A stretch of DNA of 64,000 nucleotides from Marinobacter orientalis (GTDB lineage Bacteria; Pseudomonadota; Gammaproteobacteria; Pseudomonadales; Oleiphilaceae). The notes beneath the pieces are model-generated. The model worked only from the letters and a program-made list of their open reading frames with translations, was not told the origin of the DNA and searched no databases. A program made the translations under genes and the position numbers. Shown in pieces: positions 53,237 through 63,458 of the stretch (positions are counted from its first letter, which is position 1; every line of letters starts with the position of its first letter). Location: positions 1,612,001-1,676,000 of the forward strand of contig NZ_SRZX01000001.1 of the NCBI RefSeq assembly GCF_004792665.1. Direction: 5' to 3'.

Positions 53237-54724
53237 ATGAAATACAACGACCTGAGAGACTTCATTGACCAGCTTGAAAAGCTCGGTGAGCTGAAGCGGA
53301 TTTCAGTAGAAGTTGATCCCCACCTGGAAATGACCGAAATCTGCGACCGCACGCTGCGGGCAGGTGGCCCCGCGTTGTTGTTCGAGAATCCCAAAGGTTA
53401 CGACATGCCGGTGCTGGCCAACCTGTTTGGCACTCCCAGGCGTGTCGCTATGGGCATGGGGCAGGACGACGTGACTGCACTGCGGGACATCGGCAAGCTG
53501 CTTGCCTTTTTGAAGGAGCCCGACCCCCCCAAGGGCTTCAGGGACGCCATCGAAAAACTGCCGCTGTTCCGGCAGGTGATGCGCATGAGCCCGAAGGTGC
53601 TCCGTTCCGCGCCCTGTCAGGATGTGGTGATTGAAAAAGACCAGGTGGATCTGTACCAGATACCGGTGCAGCACTGCTGGCCCGGGGATGCAGGACCACT
53701 GGTGACCTGGCCGTTGGTGATTACCCGCGGGCCGAACAAGGAGCGCCAGAACCTGGGCATCTATCGCCAGCAGGTCATAGGTCGCAACCGGCTGATCATG
53801 CGCTGGCTCAGTCATCGTGGTGGGGCGCTCGACTTCCTGGAATTCCAGAAGGCCAATCCCGGCAAACCCTACCCCGTAGCCGTCGCTCTGGGGGCGGATC
53901 CCGCGACCATTCTCGGGGCTGTGACGCCGGTGCCGGACAGCCTCTCCGAGTATGCCTTTGCCGGCCTGTTGCGGGGTGGTCGTACCGAACTGGTGCAGTG
54001 CGGCCTCAGTGATCTGCAGGTGCCGGCCAGTGCCGAGATTGTGCTGGAAGGCTTTATCTATCCCGATGATATGGCGCCCGAAGGTCCGTTCGGGGATCAT
54101 ACCGGCTATTACAACGAAGTGGATCAGTTCCCGGTGTTTACCGTGGAGCGGATGACGCACCGCAAGGACCCGATTTATCACAGTACCTACACCGGCCGCC
54201 CGCCCGATGAGCCGGCGATTCTCGGGGTGGCGTTGAATGAAGTGTTTATTCCCATCCTGCAGAAGCAGTTTCCCGAGATCGTGGATTTCTATCTGCCACC
54301 GGAGGGGTGTTCCTACCGTCTTGCCGTTGTGACGATGAAAAAGCAGTATCCGGGCCATGCCAAACGGGTGATGATGGGTGTATGGTCGTTCCTGAGGCAG
54401 TTCATGTACACCAAGTTCGTCATTGTCACCGACGATGATGTGAACGCGCGGGACTGGAAAGACGTGATCTGGGCCATGACTACACGCATGGATCCGGCCC
54501 GCGACACGATGCTGGTGGAGAATACCCCCATCGATTACCTGGATTTTGCGTCGCCGGTCTCCGGGCTGGGCTCGAAGATGGGCATGGACGCCACCAGCAA
54601 GTGGCCGGGGGAAACCGATCGCGAATGGGGCACGCCCATCACCATGTCCGATGGTGTCAAAAAGCGTGTCGATGACATCTGGGACAGCCTGGGGATTGAA
54701 GTTTCACCCGACCGCCCCGACTGA
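53237..54724 (+). CDS. ubiD: UbiD family prFMN-dependent decarboxylase
   Basis: The 495-residue protein matches UbiD (3-octaprenyl-4-hydroxybenzoate decarboxylase) of ubiquinone synthesis: [77 protein letters not shown] and the C-terminal [23 protein letters not shown] 53237 is chosen because CCGGAG precedes it; upstream residues from 53111 derive from the repeat region. It needs prenylated FMN from UbiX. It lies one base from the reductase gene, so the two are co-transcribed. Confidence 0.95.
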   Translation: MKYNDLRDFIDQLEKLGELKRISVEVDPHLEMTEICDRTLRAGGPALLFENPKGYDMPVLANLFGTPRRVAMGMGQDDVTALRDIGKLLAFLKEPDPPKGFRDAIEKLPLFRQVMRMSPKVLRSAPCQDVVIEKDQVDLYQIPVQHCWPGDAGPLVTWPLVITRGPNKERQNLGIYRQQVIGRNRLIMRWLSHRGGALDFLEFQKANPGKPYPVAVALGADPATILGAVTPVPDSLSEYAFAGLLRGGRTELVQCGLSDLQVPASAEIVLEGFIYPDDMAPEGPFGDHTGYYNEVDQFPVFTVERMTHRKDPIYHSTYTGRPPDEPAILGVALNEVFIPILQKQFPEIVDFYLPPEGCSYRLAVVTMKKQYPGHAKRVMMGVWSFLRQFMYTKFVIVTDDDVNARDWKDVIWAMTTRMDPARDTMLVENTPIDYLDFASPVSGLGSKMGMDATSKWPGETDREWGTPITMSDGVKKRVDDIWDSLGIEVSPDRPD

Positions 54725-54725
54725 T

Positions 54726-55730
54726 ATGGCCAGTGATTTGTTTCGTATCAGGCTGCTACCGGCTGCATTATCGTTTGACACCGCGGTCGGTGTTACGCTT
54801 CTGGCCGCCGCCGCTGAGGCGGGCATTGCGGTTCCAGCTGCCTGCCGCAACGGTGTGTGTGAACTCTGTGAGGCCCGCCTGGTCAGTGGCGCGGCCCTGA
54901 ATACCCGTAATCAACATACAATTCCGCTCGCCGGGCGCCTGATGATGTGTCGCACCCTCGCGCTCAGCGACCTAGAACTGGAGATAGACGCCGTTATGGC
55001 AGCCGGAGACAACCAGCCCCGCAAGTTCCAGGCAAGGGTGGTGGACGTCCGTTCCATCAGCCACGATGTATACCGTGTGGAACTGCAACTGCCCCGTCGC
55101 CGGGAACTGTCGTTCCATGCCGGCCAGTATCTGTCGGTGAACCTGCCGGATACAGATCCATGCTACTTTTCCATCGCCAGTAGCCCGTCACAAGAGCTGA
55201 TCGAGTTGCACATCCAGGCGACGCCGGAATGGGTTTCTGCCCAGAAAGTGATCGACGCGCTTACCTCCGGAGGAGAAGTCACCGTTGAATTGCCACACGG
55301 CCGCGCCTGCCTGGCCTCGATACCGGAAAAACCTTTGCTGCTGGTGGCGGCCGGAACTGGTTTCGCCCAGATGAAGAGCCTGGTGGATTACCTGCGTGAA
55401 ACCTCTTACGACAAGCCGGTGAAGCTTTACTGGGGGGTTCGTCGTCACGAAGATATGTATCTCCGTTCCCTCGCGCAGAAGTGGCAGGATGAGTGGCCAC
55501 CGCTTACCTTTCTGCCGGTTGTGGGAGATGATGAAGACAACGACTGGAGCGGGCATCATGATCAGCTGGTGCGGGTAGTCCTGGCTTCAGGTATGGACTG
55601 GAACAACGTGGAAGTGCACGCCAGCGGCTCGCCAGCGATGGTTTATACCTTGATGGATGCATTGTTGGAGGCCGGCCTGCCGCAGCAGGCGTTTTTCTCT
55701 GACGTGCTGGAGTATGCACCCAGGGAATGA
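54726..55730 (+). CDS. 2Fe-2S ferredoxin/flavin reductase (AscD/Fre-like)
   Basis: The 334-residue protein starts with a plant-type [2Fe-2S] domain (Cys40, Cys45, Cys48 in CRNGVCELC, then Cys75). It continues with FAD-binding (FHAGQYLSVNLP, CYFSIASSP) and NAD(P)-binding domains (LLLVAAGTGFAQMKSLV). The arrangement is that of CDP-6-deoxyglucoseen reductase-like proteins; in E. coli the neighbour of ubiD is the flavin reductase fre. It probably supplies electrons or reduced flavin. The first base after the ubiD stop leads into its ATG. Confidence 0.9.
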   Translation: MASDLFRIRLLPAALSFDTAVGVTLLAAAAEAGIAVPAACRNGVCELCEARLVSGAALNTRNQHTIPLAGRLMMCRTLALSDLELEIDAVMAAGDNQPRKFQARVVDVRSISHDVYRVELQLPRRRELSFHAGQYLSVNLPDTDPCYFSIASSPSQELIELHIQATPEWVSAQKVIDALTSGGEVTVELPHGRACLASIPEKPLLLVAAGTGFAQMKSLVDYLRETSYDKPVKLYWGVRRHEDMYLRSLAQKWQDEWPPLTFLPVVGDDEDNDWSGHHDQLVRVVLASGMDWNNVEVHASGSPAMVYTLMDALLEAGLPQQAFFSDVLEYAPRE

Positions 55731-55746
55731 CCGGATTGGTGTTACG

Positions 55747-55840
55747 GTTGTCGGATTACGGCTTCGCCTAATCCGACCTACATGCAGCATGGCGGGAGGG
55801 CCCGCGTAGGTCGGTTTTGGCGAAGCCGTAATCCGACAAC
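55747..55840. repeat. REP-like imperfect palindrome between the reductase gene and hemY
   Basis: The left arm (55747-55781) GTTGTCGGATTACGGCTTCG... and right arm (55806-55840) are 35-nt inverted repeats with two mismatches. The arm contains TCGGATTA and CTTCGCC words common in a widely distributed proteobacterial repeat class. It separates convergent genes and may act as a 3' end or insulator. Confidence 0.75.
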
Positions 55841-55854
55841 CCAGGACGACCCAA

Positions 55855-57093
55855 TCAAGCCTTCGGCATCGGCAAGTCCGGCAACCCGCTATCCCTGGCC
55901 AGCCCCTGCATCAACAGCTTCACACTGTTCTCCCTTTCACCCATATGGGCATTGAGGCGGCCAAGCTCCGCCATTGTTTCGCGGCTGCGGCGTAATCGAA
56001 GGCTTGTTTCGAAGTATTCCCGGGCTTTGCCCCAGAGTTCGTTGCGCAGGCTCAGGCGGCCCAGGGCCAGCAACAGTTCCGGGTTGTTGGGCCGGTCTTT
56101 GAGCCACTGTTCGGCGATCAGCAACTGCTCGTCCGGTTTCTGGCCTTTCACCCGACCGTACAGGTTGATCAGGTCATCACCCCAGTGATTGCGTAACACT
56201 TTCCTCAAAAGTGTTTCGGCCTGTGCTTCATCTCCCAGTCGAGCCAGCAGACGGGCATATTCGCGGATGGTGTGTTCGTCACGGCGCAGGAATCCGGGTA
56301 GTTCGTCCCATAGCCGCGTCAGTGGCTCCAGGGAGACAGAGTGGTCGTCGGACTGGCGCCGGCATTCCTCGGCGGCATTCTGCAGCAGGTTGTGCCATAC
56401 CAACCGCTCCAGCTCAGCCAGCTCCTCACCCTCCATCAGGTTGCGTTTGCGGATCTCCGGCAACAGCCGGGAGAGTTCCCGCCAGTCTTCCAGGCGAACG
56501 TAGGTGTTCTTCAGCAGCTTGAGCACGAACGGGTGATGGGGGGCCTGCTTACGCAGCCGCAACAGTGTCGCCAGGGCCTGCTCCAGACGGTTGCCGGCCA
56601 GTTGCAGTTGGGCCTGGGTAATACCTACGGCCATGTCGGAGCCGGGGGTGCTTTCAAAGGCCTTGCGCAGCAGTTCGTCCACGGCTTCGTGATCGCCGGT
56701 TTCAAACGAGGCCTGGGCGGCAGCCAGATAGTTGATGAGCGGGGTGTCGGCGTGCTCCGCCGATGATGTGAGCAGCTTGCGCGCCCGCGGCCAGTTGCCC
56801 TCTGCCAGGGCCAGCAGGCCCTGGGTGGTGCGGCGGCGGGCGCGGCGTTCGCTGCTACGCGCGATCCAGCCGGCGACCATGCCGGTACCGTGGCGCAGAC
56901 GGCGAAACAGATTGAGGGCCATCACGGAGCCCACGACCAGCAACACCAGCAGGGCCAGGCCGATCCAGAAATTGGTTTCAACCAGGTAGTTGCCCAGGCT
57001 GATACGGATGTAGCCGAGGTCGTATTGCAGCCCCATGGCAAGGGCGGTGCCCAGCGCCAGGGCGATGAGGATGATCAGCAAAATGCGGATCAT
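55855..57093 (-). CDS. hemY: HemY-family protoheme assembly protein
   Basis: The 412-residue inner-membrane protein has two N-terminal membrane helices (LLIILIALALGTALAMGL, GLALLVLLVVGSVMALNLF) followed by TPR-like helical repeats (residues about 75-390). This is the gammaproteobacterial HemY (not the protoporphyrinogen oxidase of Gram-positives). It overlaps hemX by four bases. Confidence 0.9.
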   Translation of the reverse strand: MIRILLIILIALALGTALAMGLQYDLGYIRISLGNYLVETNFWIGLALLVLLVVGSVMALNLFRRLRHGTGMVAGWIARSSERRARRRTTQGLLALAEGNWPRARKLLTSSAEHADTPLINYLAAAQASFETGDHEAVDELLRKAFESTPGSDMAVGITQAQLQLAGNRLEQALATLLRLRKQAPHHPFVLKLLKNTYVRLEDWRELSRLLPEIRKRNLMEGEELAELERLVWHNLLQNAAEECRRQSDDHSVSLEPLTRLWDELPGFLRRDEHTIREYARLLARLGDEAQAETLLRKVLRNHWGDDLINLYGRVKGQKPDEQLLIAEQWLKDRPNNPELLLALGRLSLRNELWGKAREYFETSLRLRRSRETMAELGRLNAHMGERENSVKLLMQGLARDSGLPDLPMPKA

Positions 57094-58250
57094 GAGGCAT
57101 CTCCCTGTTCGCCGTCGTTACCGGTTTCCCGGGTATTTCCCTCGCCGCGTTCACTGCTCTCACCACCCTCATCATCCGCACTGCTGTCCAGCCGTCCTGC
57201 CAGGCGGGACTTGAGCAGTTCCAGTGATCGGCTGATGTCCGGCAATTCCGGGTCAACATTCTTTTCCGACAGCTCTTCCAGGGTTCTGGAGAGGGCGATG
57301 ATGCGGTCATTGCTGCTGTCATACCAGTTGTTGATGGCGTTGCTGGCTTTGGTGAGGGCCCGGGAATACAGCTCCTGATTGCCTCGTAGCACCGCCAGTT
57401 CGGCCTCTTCCAGCATTAGCTGGAGGTTGAGCCTCGCGTAGGCGCTCTGTTCGGGGGACAGCAGGGGTTTGACCGGCTCATCCAGCCTGCGGACCACGAC
57501 CACCTGTGACAGTGTCTGCTTGACCTCCTGCCAGGCTTCGGCAACCAGCCCCTGTTCGGCATTGGCATTGTCCTGGCTGCCGCTGCCGGTGATAAACCCG
57601 GGTGCACGATCATGGACAAGGGCGCTGTCAGTTAGCTGGTGAATGCTGTCAATCGCCGCCTCCAGCTTCAGGTAGAGACCGGTTCTGTCGACCTCGGCCA
57701 GACCCTTGAGCGCGAGTATTTCTTTTGCCAGTTGCTGGCGTACCGGGTAAACGCCGATGTCGTCGGACTCTGCCAACACCTCGTCAGCCGATTCCAGTGC
57801 CGCCAGTGCGCCACGGATATCCTTTTCAATCATCAGACGCTGGTTGGCGATCCGCAGCAGGTATTCGGCTTCCGCCAGCAGCCAGTCGGTGCGGGTGCGG
57901 TTGCCGGCTTCCAGCAGTTCGCGGGCATTGTGATCAATCTGGCGTTGCTGGGTGGCAATGAGCTCACGCTGCTCCGACAGCCTGTCTTCCAGGGTCTGCA
58001 GTCGCTGGCTCTGTTCGTTGTCGGTCTGGCCGTACATGCGGTCCAGCTGCCGAGTGTCATTTTCCAGGCTGGCGATGGATTGCTGCAGGGTCTGGTAGTT
58101 ATTCCAATGCTGCCAGCTCCACAGCGCCAGTGCGATCACCAGGGCAAGGGCCAGCAGGGTGAGGATCCAGAGGGGCCACAGCCGCTGCCGTGTTTGTTTT
58201 TGCTTTTCAATCGGGGCGGGCAGTTGTGCTTTTGATTCTGTCACGGGCAT
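57090..58250 (-). CDS. hemX: HemX-family membrane protein
   Basis: The 386-residue protein has one membrane helix near residue 35 (WPLWILTLLALALVIALALW) and then a long coiled-coil/helical region (QRLQTLEDRLSEQRELIATQ). The C-terminus is acidic and Glu/Gly-rich. HemX is often annotated as a uroporphyrinogen methyltransferase, but no methyltransferase motif is seen here. It sits between hemD and hemY. Confidence 0.88.
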   Translation of the reverse strand: MPVTESKAQLPAPIEKQKQTRQRLWPLWILTLLALALVIALALWSWQHWNNYQTLQQSIASLENDTRQLDRMYGQTDNEQSQRLQTLEDRLSEQRELIATQQRQIDHNARELLEAGNRTRTDWLLAEAEYLLRIANQRLMIEKDIRGALAALESADEVLAESDDIGVYPVRQQLAKEILALKGLAEVDRTGLYLKLEAAIDSIHQLTDSALVHDRAPGFITGSGSQDNANAEQGLVAEAWQEVKQTLSQVVVVRRLDEPVKPLLSPEQSAYARLNLQLMLEEAELAVLRGNQELYSRALTKASNAINNWYDSSNDRIIALSRTLEELSEKNVDPELPDISRSLELLKSRLAGRLDSSADDEGGESSERGEGNTRETGNDGEQGDAS

Positions 58251-58252
58251 CC

Positions 58253-59065
58253 TTACTTGGTGTTTCCGGAGCCTCCGTCCAGGCTGGCAAGTTGCTCGGC
58301 AACTGCAGCCACAATCGTGCTATCGGCAAGGCTTCCTGGTATACACGTTCGCCGAAGGCCGGCCAGACGTGCTTGTTCGGCGATCCGCTCAACAGGGACA
58401 ACCAGCAAAGTATCTTCAAGATTATGGCCGGTATTTTCACTTAGTGCGATGAGATTGTTCAATGTTTCTCCCGACAGTGTGACGATGGCCTCGGGAGAAA
58501 AGTCGTTGAGCATCGCTTTCAGTGTGGCTTCATCATAGTCGGGGCAGTATCGGCGATAAAGCGGCAATACGGTGACCCGTGCCCCCCGTTTCTCCAGAGT
58601 TTGCGGGATAAGCTCGCGGCCTTCCTGTCCCCGCACCACCAGCACCTTTTCATAGTCGGGATTGGCCAGTTCCGGCAACTGTAGCAAATCTTCGCTGGTA
58701 TGACCGGTTTGCGGCTGTTGTGTGTTCAGGCCATGGCTGGCGAGTACCGCAGCGGTTCCGGCGCCAACGCCGTACCACCGGATGCCTGCAGGCGTCTGTG
58801 GCCACCAGGTGTCCAGCCATTCCAGCAACAGGCGGGCGGCATAGGGGCTGACGGCAATCACATGGGCAAACTCGTCCAGATTGAGAACGAGTGTGCGGGC
58901 AACGGGATTTTCCGGAAGAGGTTCCCGGGTAATAAGAGGCAGCACCCGCGCGTCCGCACCGGCGTCACAAAACACGGTGGCCAGGCGGTCGGCTTCGGGT
59001 TGTGGCCGGCAGATCAGGATCCGCCGGCCCTCGAGCGGCAGCGGGTCAGGTCGGAGTGTGGCCAT
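58253..59065 (-). CDS. hemD: Uroporphyrinogen-III synthase
   Basis: The 270-residue protein closes and inverts the tetrapyrrole ring. It begins [20 protein letters not shown] at ATG 59065, with [32 protein letters not shown] and [17 protein letters not shown]. The family has low sequence conservation, but the two-domain pattern and neighbours support the call. It overlaps hemC by 20 bases. Confidence 0.9.
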   Translation of the reverse strand: MATLRPDPLPLEGRRILICRPQPEADRLATVFCDAGADARVLPLITREPLPENPVARTLVLNLDEFAHVIAVSPYAARLLLEWLDTWWPQTPAGIRWYGVGAGTAAVLASHGLNTQQPQTGHTSEDLLQLPELANPDYEKVLVVRGQEGRELIPQTLEKRGARVTVLPLYRRYCPDYDEATLKAMLNDFSPEAIVTLSGETLNNLIALSENTGHNLEDTLLVVPVERIAEQARLAGLRRTCIPGSLADSTIVAAVAEQLASLDGGSGNTK

Positions 59066-59987
59066 AGATTTCAGCCAGCACCTTGTCTGCACCCAGGGCG
59101 AGCAGGTCCTCTGCCAGTTCGCGACCCAGGCGCTCGCCTTCGCTGCGGGGTGCACGGCCCTCTACCCGGAACACCTGGGTGCCGTCCACGGCACCAACAA
59201 GGCCGCGCAGCCAGAGCGTATCATCATCTTCCAGCAGCGCGTACGCGGCGATCGGCACCTGGCAGCCGCCCTGCAGGCGGCGGTTCAATGCCCGCTCCGC
59301 CTTTACACGGTCGGAGCTGTCCCGGTGGTCCAGGGGCTCCAGCATGCTGATCAGCTCGGCGTCGTCCAGCCGGCACTCGATGCCCAGTGCGCCCTGGCCA
59401 ACGGCGGGCAGCGAGACGCTGTCCGGCAGGCAATAGCGGATGCGGTCATGAAAGCCCAGGCGCTTGAGCCCGGAGCTGGCCAGCACGATGGCGTTATAGT
59501 CGCCCGCATCCAGCTTCGCCAGGCGGGTGTTGACATTGCCCCGCAGGGTGCGGATTTCCAGGTCCGGCCGATAGGCACGAAGCTGGGCCTCGCGGCGCAG
59601 GCTGGCGGTACCCACGACGGCACCATGGGGCAGGGCGTCCACGTTTTCAAAATCGTTGCTGACGAAAGCATCGGTGGGATCTTCGCGCTCGCAGATGGCC
59701 ACCAGCCCGAGCCCTTCTGGAAACTCCATGGGGACGTCCTTCATGGAGTGCACGGCCAGATCTGCACTGCCTGCCAGCATGGCTTCTTCCAGTTCCTTGA
59801 CGAACAGGCCCTTGCCGCCAATCTTGGCCAGGGGTACATCAAGGATCTTGTCGCCCTGGGTTTTGATTTTGACCAGTTCGACCTCAACGTTGTCATGAAG
59901 CCGTTCCAGTTCGGATTTGATGAATTCCGCCTGCCACAGCGCCAGTGCGCTGCTGCGGGTTGCAATGCGAAGGGTTCGTTTTGCCAT
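59046..59987 (-). CDS. hemC: Hydroxymethylbilane synthase
   Basis: The 313-residue protein assembles four porphobilinogens on a dipyrromethane cofactor bound to Cys242 ([11 protein letters not shown]). Asp84 in HSMKDVP is the catalytic Asp. [20 protein letters not shown] at ATG 59987 is the start; upstream in-frame sequence is not family-like. It is the first gene of hemC-hemD-hemX-hemY. Confidence 0.97.
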   Translation of the reverse strand: MAKRTLRIATRSSALALWQAEFIKSELERLHDNVEVELVKIKTQGDKILDVPLAKIGGKGLFVKELEEAMLAGSADLAVHSMKDVPMEFPEGLGLVAICEREDPTDAFVSNDFENVDALPHGAVVGTASLRREAQLRAYRPDLEIRTLRGNVNTRLAKLDAGDYNAIVLASSGLKRLGFHDRIRYCLPDSVSLPAVGQGALGIECRLDDAELISMLEPLDHRDSSDRVKAERALNRRLQGGCQVPIAAYALLEDDDTLWLRGLVGAVDGTQVFRVEGRAPRSEGERLGRELAEDLLALGADKVLAEIYGHTPT

Positions 59988-60037
59988 GGTACTCGTTGCC
60001 GGATCTGAAAAATGGTACGCCAAGGGTACCCTTTGTG

Positions 60038-60064
60038 GGGGCATTTGTGGAGCCAAATGTCCCC
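60038..60064. repeat. Inverted repeat in the hemC leader
   Basis: GGGG-CATTTG (60038-60047) pairs with CAAATG, one bulged base, and CCCC (60054-60064). It lies in the 97 bases between algR and hemC and would form a hairpin in the hemC leader. Role unknown. Confidence 0.4.
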
Positions 60065-60084
60065 TCCCCGCCAAGGTTGGTGAC

Positions 60085-60840
60085 TTACCCGGGGCGCTGT
60101 TGCTTCAGCCACTGCCGCACAGAAGCGGTATGCCTCCGGCTTACCGGCAGTCGGCCGTGGTTGTCCGTCAGGTCGATTGCGTTCTGGCCGTCACCGTTTC
60201 TCAGCAGGGCCTGGATAAATCGCACGCCTACCAGTGTATGGCGGTGTATCCTCAGCAGATGCTGTGGATAGGCATTTTCCAGCTCTTTAAGGGTGTAATC
60301 GGTGACAGTCTCGCCGCGGACGTGATGGATAGTGACGTATTTCTGGTCAGCCTCGCAGTACAGGATTCCGCGGATATCGATCAGTTCGGTGCCGCGATGG
60401 GTGCGTATGGCGAGTTGTTCCGGGGTGCCGATATCCTGCCCGGCCAGCGCCTGGAGCTGCACCCGGTTGACACGGCCAGCGCGCTTCAGCGCTTCCGCCA
60501 ACGCTTCGCGGCGGACCGGCTTGAGCAGGTAGGCCACGGCATGCACATCGAATGCCTGTATGGCGTAATGGTCATAGGCGGTACAGAAAATAATGGCCGG
60601 CGGCGCCTCCAGTGCGGCAATTCTCTCGGCGGCTTCCATGCCATCCATGCCGGGCATGCGGATGTCCAGCAGCAGGATGTCGGGCCCCTGTTGCGCAATT
60701 TTTGTCAGCACTTCCTCACCGTCGGCGGCTTCACCGCAAACCTCGTAGGCTGGTAGTGCTTCCACCAGCCTGCGGATGCGTTCCCGGGCCAGGGGCTCAT
60801 CATCAGCGATCAGTACGCTGCGGCTGTTTGCATCGGCCAT
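60085..60840 (-). CDS. algR: LytTR-family response regulator (AlgR-like)
   Basis: The 251-residue protein has a receiver domain ([18 protein letters not shown] with the acidic pocket, phospho-acceptor Asp59 in [12 protein letters not shown], Lys in YLLKPV) and a C-terminal LytTR DNA-binding domain ([29 protein letters not shown]). In Pseudomonas AlgR controls alginate, type IV pili and virulence. Here it is paired with the AlgZ-like kinase upstream by a 6-base gap. Confidence 0.9.
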   Translation of the reverse strand: MADANSRSVLIADDEPLARERIRRLVEALPAYEVCGEAADGEEVLTKIAQQGPDILLLDIRMPGMDGMEAAERIAALEAPPAIIFCTAYDHYAIQAFDVHAVAYLLKPVRREALAEALKRAGRVNRVQLQALAGQDIGTPEQLAIRTHRGTELIDIRGILYCEADQKYVTIHHVRGETVTDYTLKELENAYPQHLLRIHRHTLVGVRFIQALLRNGDGQNAIDLTDNHGRLPVSRRHTASVRQWLKQQRPG

Positions 60841-60846
60841 ACCTGC

Positions 60847-61941
60847 TTACGCGCTCCTTGTCAGGGGTCTGCCATTGCCACTGGCTTTTTGCCAGGGCAG
60901 CCTGATAGTGACGGTATATATATCATTCTGTTGGCTGTGTTTCAGCACTGCCGGTTCCCCAAAAAGGGCATGCAGGCGTGACTGGATGTTGGCCAGGGCC
61001 ATGCGGTTGCCGTCATGACCGCCATGTTCCGCGGCCGGGCGCGGGTTCTGCACCATCAGGTAGACTGAGGGCCCGTTGCGATAGGCCTCGATCTTGACGG
61101 TGCCGCCGTTCGGGCGCGGCTGTACGCCGTGGTAGATGGCATTTTCCACCAGCGGCTGCAGCGTCAGCGGCGGAATGGCCTGCTGGTCGAGGCCGTCCTG
61201 GATATGCCAGTCCAGGGACAGCCGGTCCTCCAGGCGCAGCTTTTCGATCGCCAGGTAGCGCCGGCACAGGTCCAGCTCGTCCGCCAGTGCGATCAGCCGG
61301 TCACCGGTTCGCAGACTGGCGCGGAACAGTTCGGAAAGATCAAGCACTGCGTCTTCGGCCCGCTCCGGGTTCACTGCGATCAGGCTGGCAATGGTGTTCA
61401 TGCTGTTAAACAGAAAGTGGGGGTGGATCCTTGCCTGCAGGGCGGTCAGCCGTGCCTGCATTTCCGATTCGCGCTGCTGCTGCCACTGGAACTGCAGGTA
61501 GAAATAGCGCAGCACCATCAGTGTGATCAGCAGGGCCAGTAACAGTTTCTTGGCTACCCCCTGCCAGGCCTCAACGCCGGGCCGGGGATGCAGCACACTG
61601 TCGGCGAACAGGCTGAAGGCCAGCACATCCAGCAATACGATGGCGACGATGACGGCGGTGGCACGGGGAACCGTCAGGCCGGACAACCAGCGCCGCAACA
61701 GGCAGATCAGTGCAGCGCTGGTAAGAACTGTCCATTGCACGAAGAGGGACAGCAAGCCGAAATAGTTCCAGTCAATCCAGTGGCTCTGGGCCTGAACGAT
61801 TGATAGCACCAGGACCAGCAGTTCACTGGTGACCACCAGCATGAAGACGGCCCGCACCCGGCACAGGTCCGGGACATAGAAATCGGTGTCGTTCACTGCA
61901 GGTATCTGCACCCGGCGTTCCCTGTTGTGTTTTGCTGCCAT
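60847..61941 (-). CDS. algZ: Sensor histidine kinase (AlgZ/FimS-like)
   Basis: The 364-residue protein has four membrane helices near the N-terminus and the His_kinase motif IHPHFLFNSMNTIASLI (phospho-acceptor His) of the LytS class. A C-terminal ATPase domain has LQPLVENAIYHGVQPR and ALANIQSRLHALFG. It starts at ATG 61941; an upstream in-frame ATG is less plausible. It is divergent from argH. Confidence 0.9.
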   Translation of the reverse strand: MAAKHNRERRVQIPAVNDTDFYVPDLCRVRAVFMLVVTSELLVLVLSIVQAQSHWIDWNYFGLLSLFVQWTVLTSAALICLLRRWLSGLTVPRATAVIVAIVLLDVLAFSLFADSVLHPRPGVEAWQGVAKKLLLALLITLMVLRYFYLQFQWQQQRESEMQARLTALQARIHPHFLFNSMNTIASLIAVNPERAEDAVLDLSELFRASLRTGDRLIALADELDLCRRYLAIEKLRLEDRLSLDWHIQDGLDQQAIPPLTLQPLVENAIYHGVQPRPNGGTVKIEAYRNGPSVYLMVQNPRPAAEHGGHDGNRMALANIQSRLHALFGEPAVLKHSQQNDIYTVTIRLPWQKASGNGRPLTRSA

Positions 61942-62060
61942 TGAACCTGTTCCTGAATCAGAGAAGGGCAACTGTGTGCTATGGAATGCTATAATCCCGC
62001 GACATTCCACTTACCCATTCCCGCAGAATGATGCCGGGCTGTCAGCAGGAAAGATAGACC

Positions 62061-63458
62061 ATGACAGATCAGAGCAAGAGTGCCGAAAAACCCTGGGGCG
62101 GTCGATTTACCGAACCCACCGATGCCTTCGTGGAACGCTTCACCGCATCCGTGGGCTTTGACCAGCGCCTGTACCACCACGACATTACCGGTTCCATTGC
62201 CCATGCCACCATGCTCGCGGAAGTGGGCGTGCTGACCATGGACGAGCGTGACACCATTATTGCAGGCCTTAAAGCGGTCAGGGCAGACATTGAGGCAGGC
62301 ACGTTTGAGTGGTCCGTCAGCCTGGAAGATGTGCACATGAACATCGAGGCGCGGCTGACCGACCGCATCGGGATCACTGGCAAGAAGCTGCACACCGGTC
62401 GCAGCCGTAACGACCAGGTGGCTACCGATATCCGCCTGTACCTGCGTGATGAAATCGACGTCATTGCAGAAGAGCTCAGGCGGCTGCAGACCGGTCTGCT
62501 GGATCTGGCAGAGCGTGAGGCGGAGACCATCATGCCGGGGTTTACCCATCTGCAGACCGCCCAGCCGGTCACATTTGGCCATCATCTGCTGGCCTGGTAC
62601 GAGATGCTGGTGCGGGATGCCGAGCGGCTACAGGACTGCCGCAAGCGGGTGAATGTGATGCCACTGGGCGCTGCCGCACTGGCCGGTACAACCTATCCGA
62701 TTGATCGCAGCATTACCGCGAGGCTGCTGGGCTTTGACCGGCCCAGCGAGAATTCCCTGGACTCCGTCAGTGACCGGGATTTCGCCATTGAGTTCTGCAG
62801 TTTTGCCGCTCTGCTGATGACCCATCTTTCCCGGTTCAGCGAGGAACTGGTGCTATGGACCTCCGCCCAGTTCGATTTTATCGACCTGCCGGACCGTTTC
62901 TGCACCGGGTCATCCATCATGCCGCAGAAGAAAAACCCGGACGTACCAGAGCTGGTGCGTGGTAAGACCGGTCGCGTGAACGGTCATCTGATCAGCCTGC
63001 TGACCCTGATGAAGAGCCAGCCGCTGGCCTACAACAAAGACAACCAGGAGGACAAGGAGCCTCTGTTCGACACCGTCGATACCGTCAAAGGCTGCCTCAG
63101 GGCCTACGCCGACATGATCCCGGCGATCGAGGCCCGGGCGGACAATATGCGGGTGGCGGCCAAGCGGGGATTTTCAACCGCGACCGATCTGGCAGACTAC
63201 CTGGTCAAGAAGGGCGTAGCCTTCCGTGATGCCCACGAGATCGTCGGCAAGGCGGTGGCCTTCGGTGTCGCCGAAGGCCGTGATCTGTCTGAAATGACCA
63301 CCGACGAGCTGAAGCGTTTCTCCGATGTTATCGGCGAGGACGTGTTCGATGTGCTGACCCTGGAAGGTTCAGTGCAGGCCAGGGATCATCTGGGCGGCAC
63401 CGCGCCGGCCCAGGTTCGCGCTGCCGTGGCGCGAGCCAGGAAAGCACACTTGCTGTGA
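62061..63458 (+). CDS. argH: Argininosuccinate lyase
   Basis: The 465-residue protein completes arginine synthesis. It has [20 protein letters not shown] at the start, [22 protein letters not shown]-like [18 protein letters not shown] and the flexible catalytic-Ser loop [12 protein letters not shown]. Length is standard. Its stop overlaps the GTG of cyaA. Confidence 0.97.
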   Translation: MTDQSKSAEKPWGGRFTEPTDAFVERFTASVGFDQRLYHHDITGSIAHATMLAEVGVLTMDERDTIIAGLKAVRADIEAGTFEWSVSLEDVHMNIEARLTDRIGITGKKLHTGRSRNDQVATDIRLYLRDEIDVIAEELRRLQTGLLDLAEREAETIMPGFTHLQTAQPVTFGHHLLAWYEMLVRDAERLQDCRKRVNVMPLGAAALAGTTYPIDRSITARLLGFDRPSENSLDSVSDRDFAIEFCSFAALLMTHLSRFSEELVLWTSAQFDFIDLPDRFCTGSSIMPQKKNPDVPELVRGKTGRVNGHLISLLTLMKSQPLAYNKDNQEDKEPLFDTVDTVKGCLRAYADMIPAIEARADNMRVAAKRGFSTATDLADYLVKKGVAFRDAHEIVGKAVAFGVAEGRDLSEMTTDELKRFSDVIGEDVFDVLTLEGSVQARDHLGGTAPAQVRAAVARARKAHLL

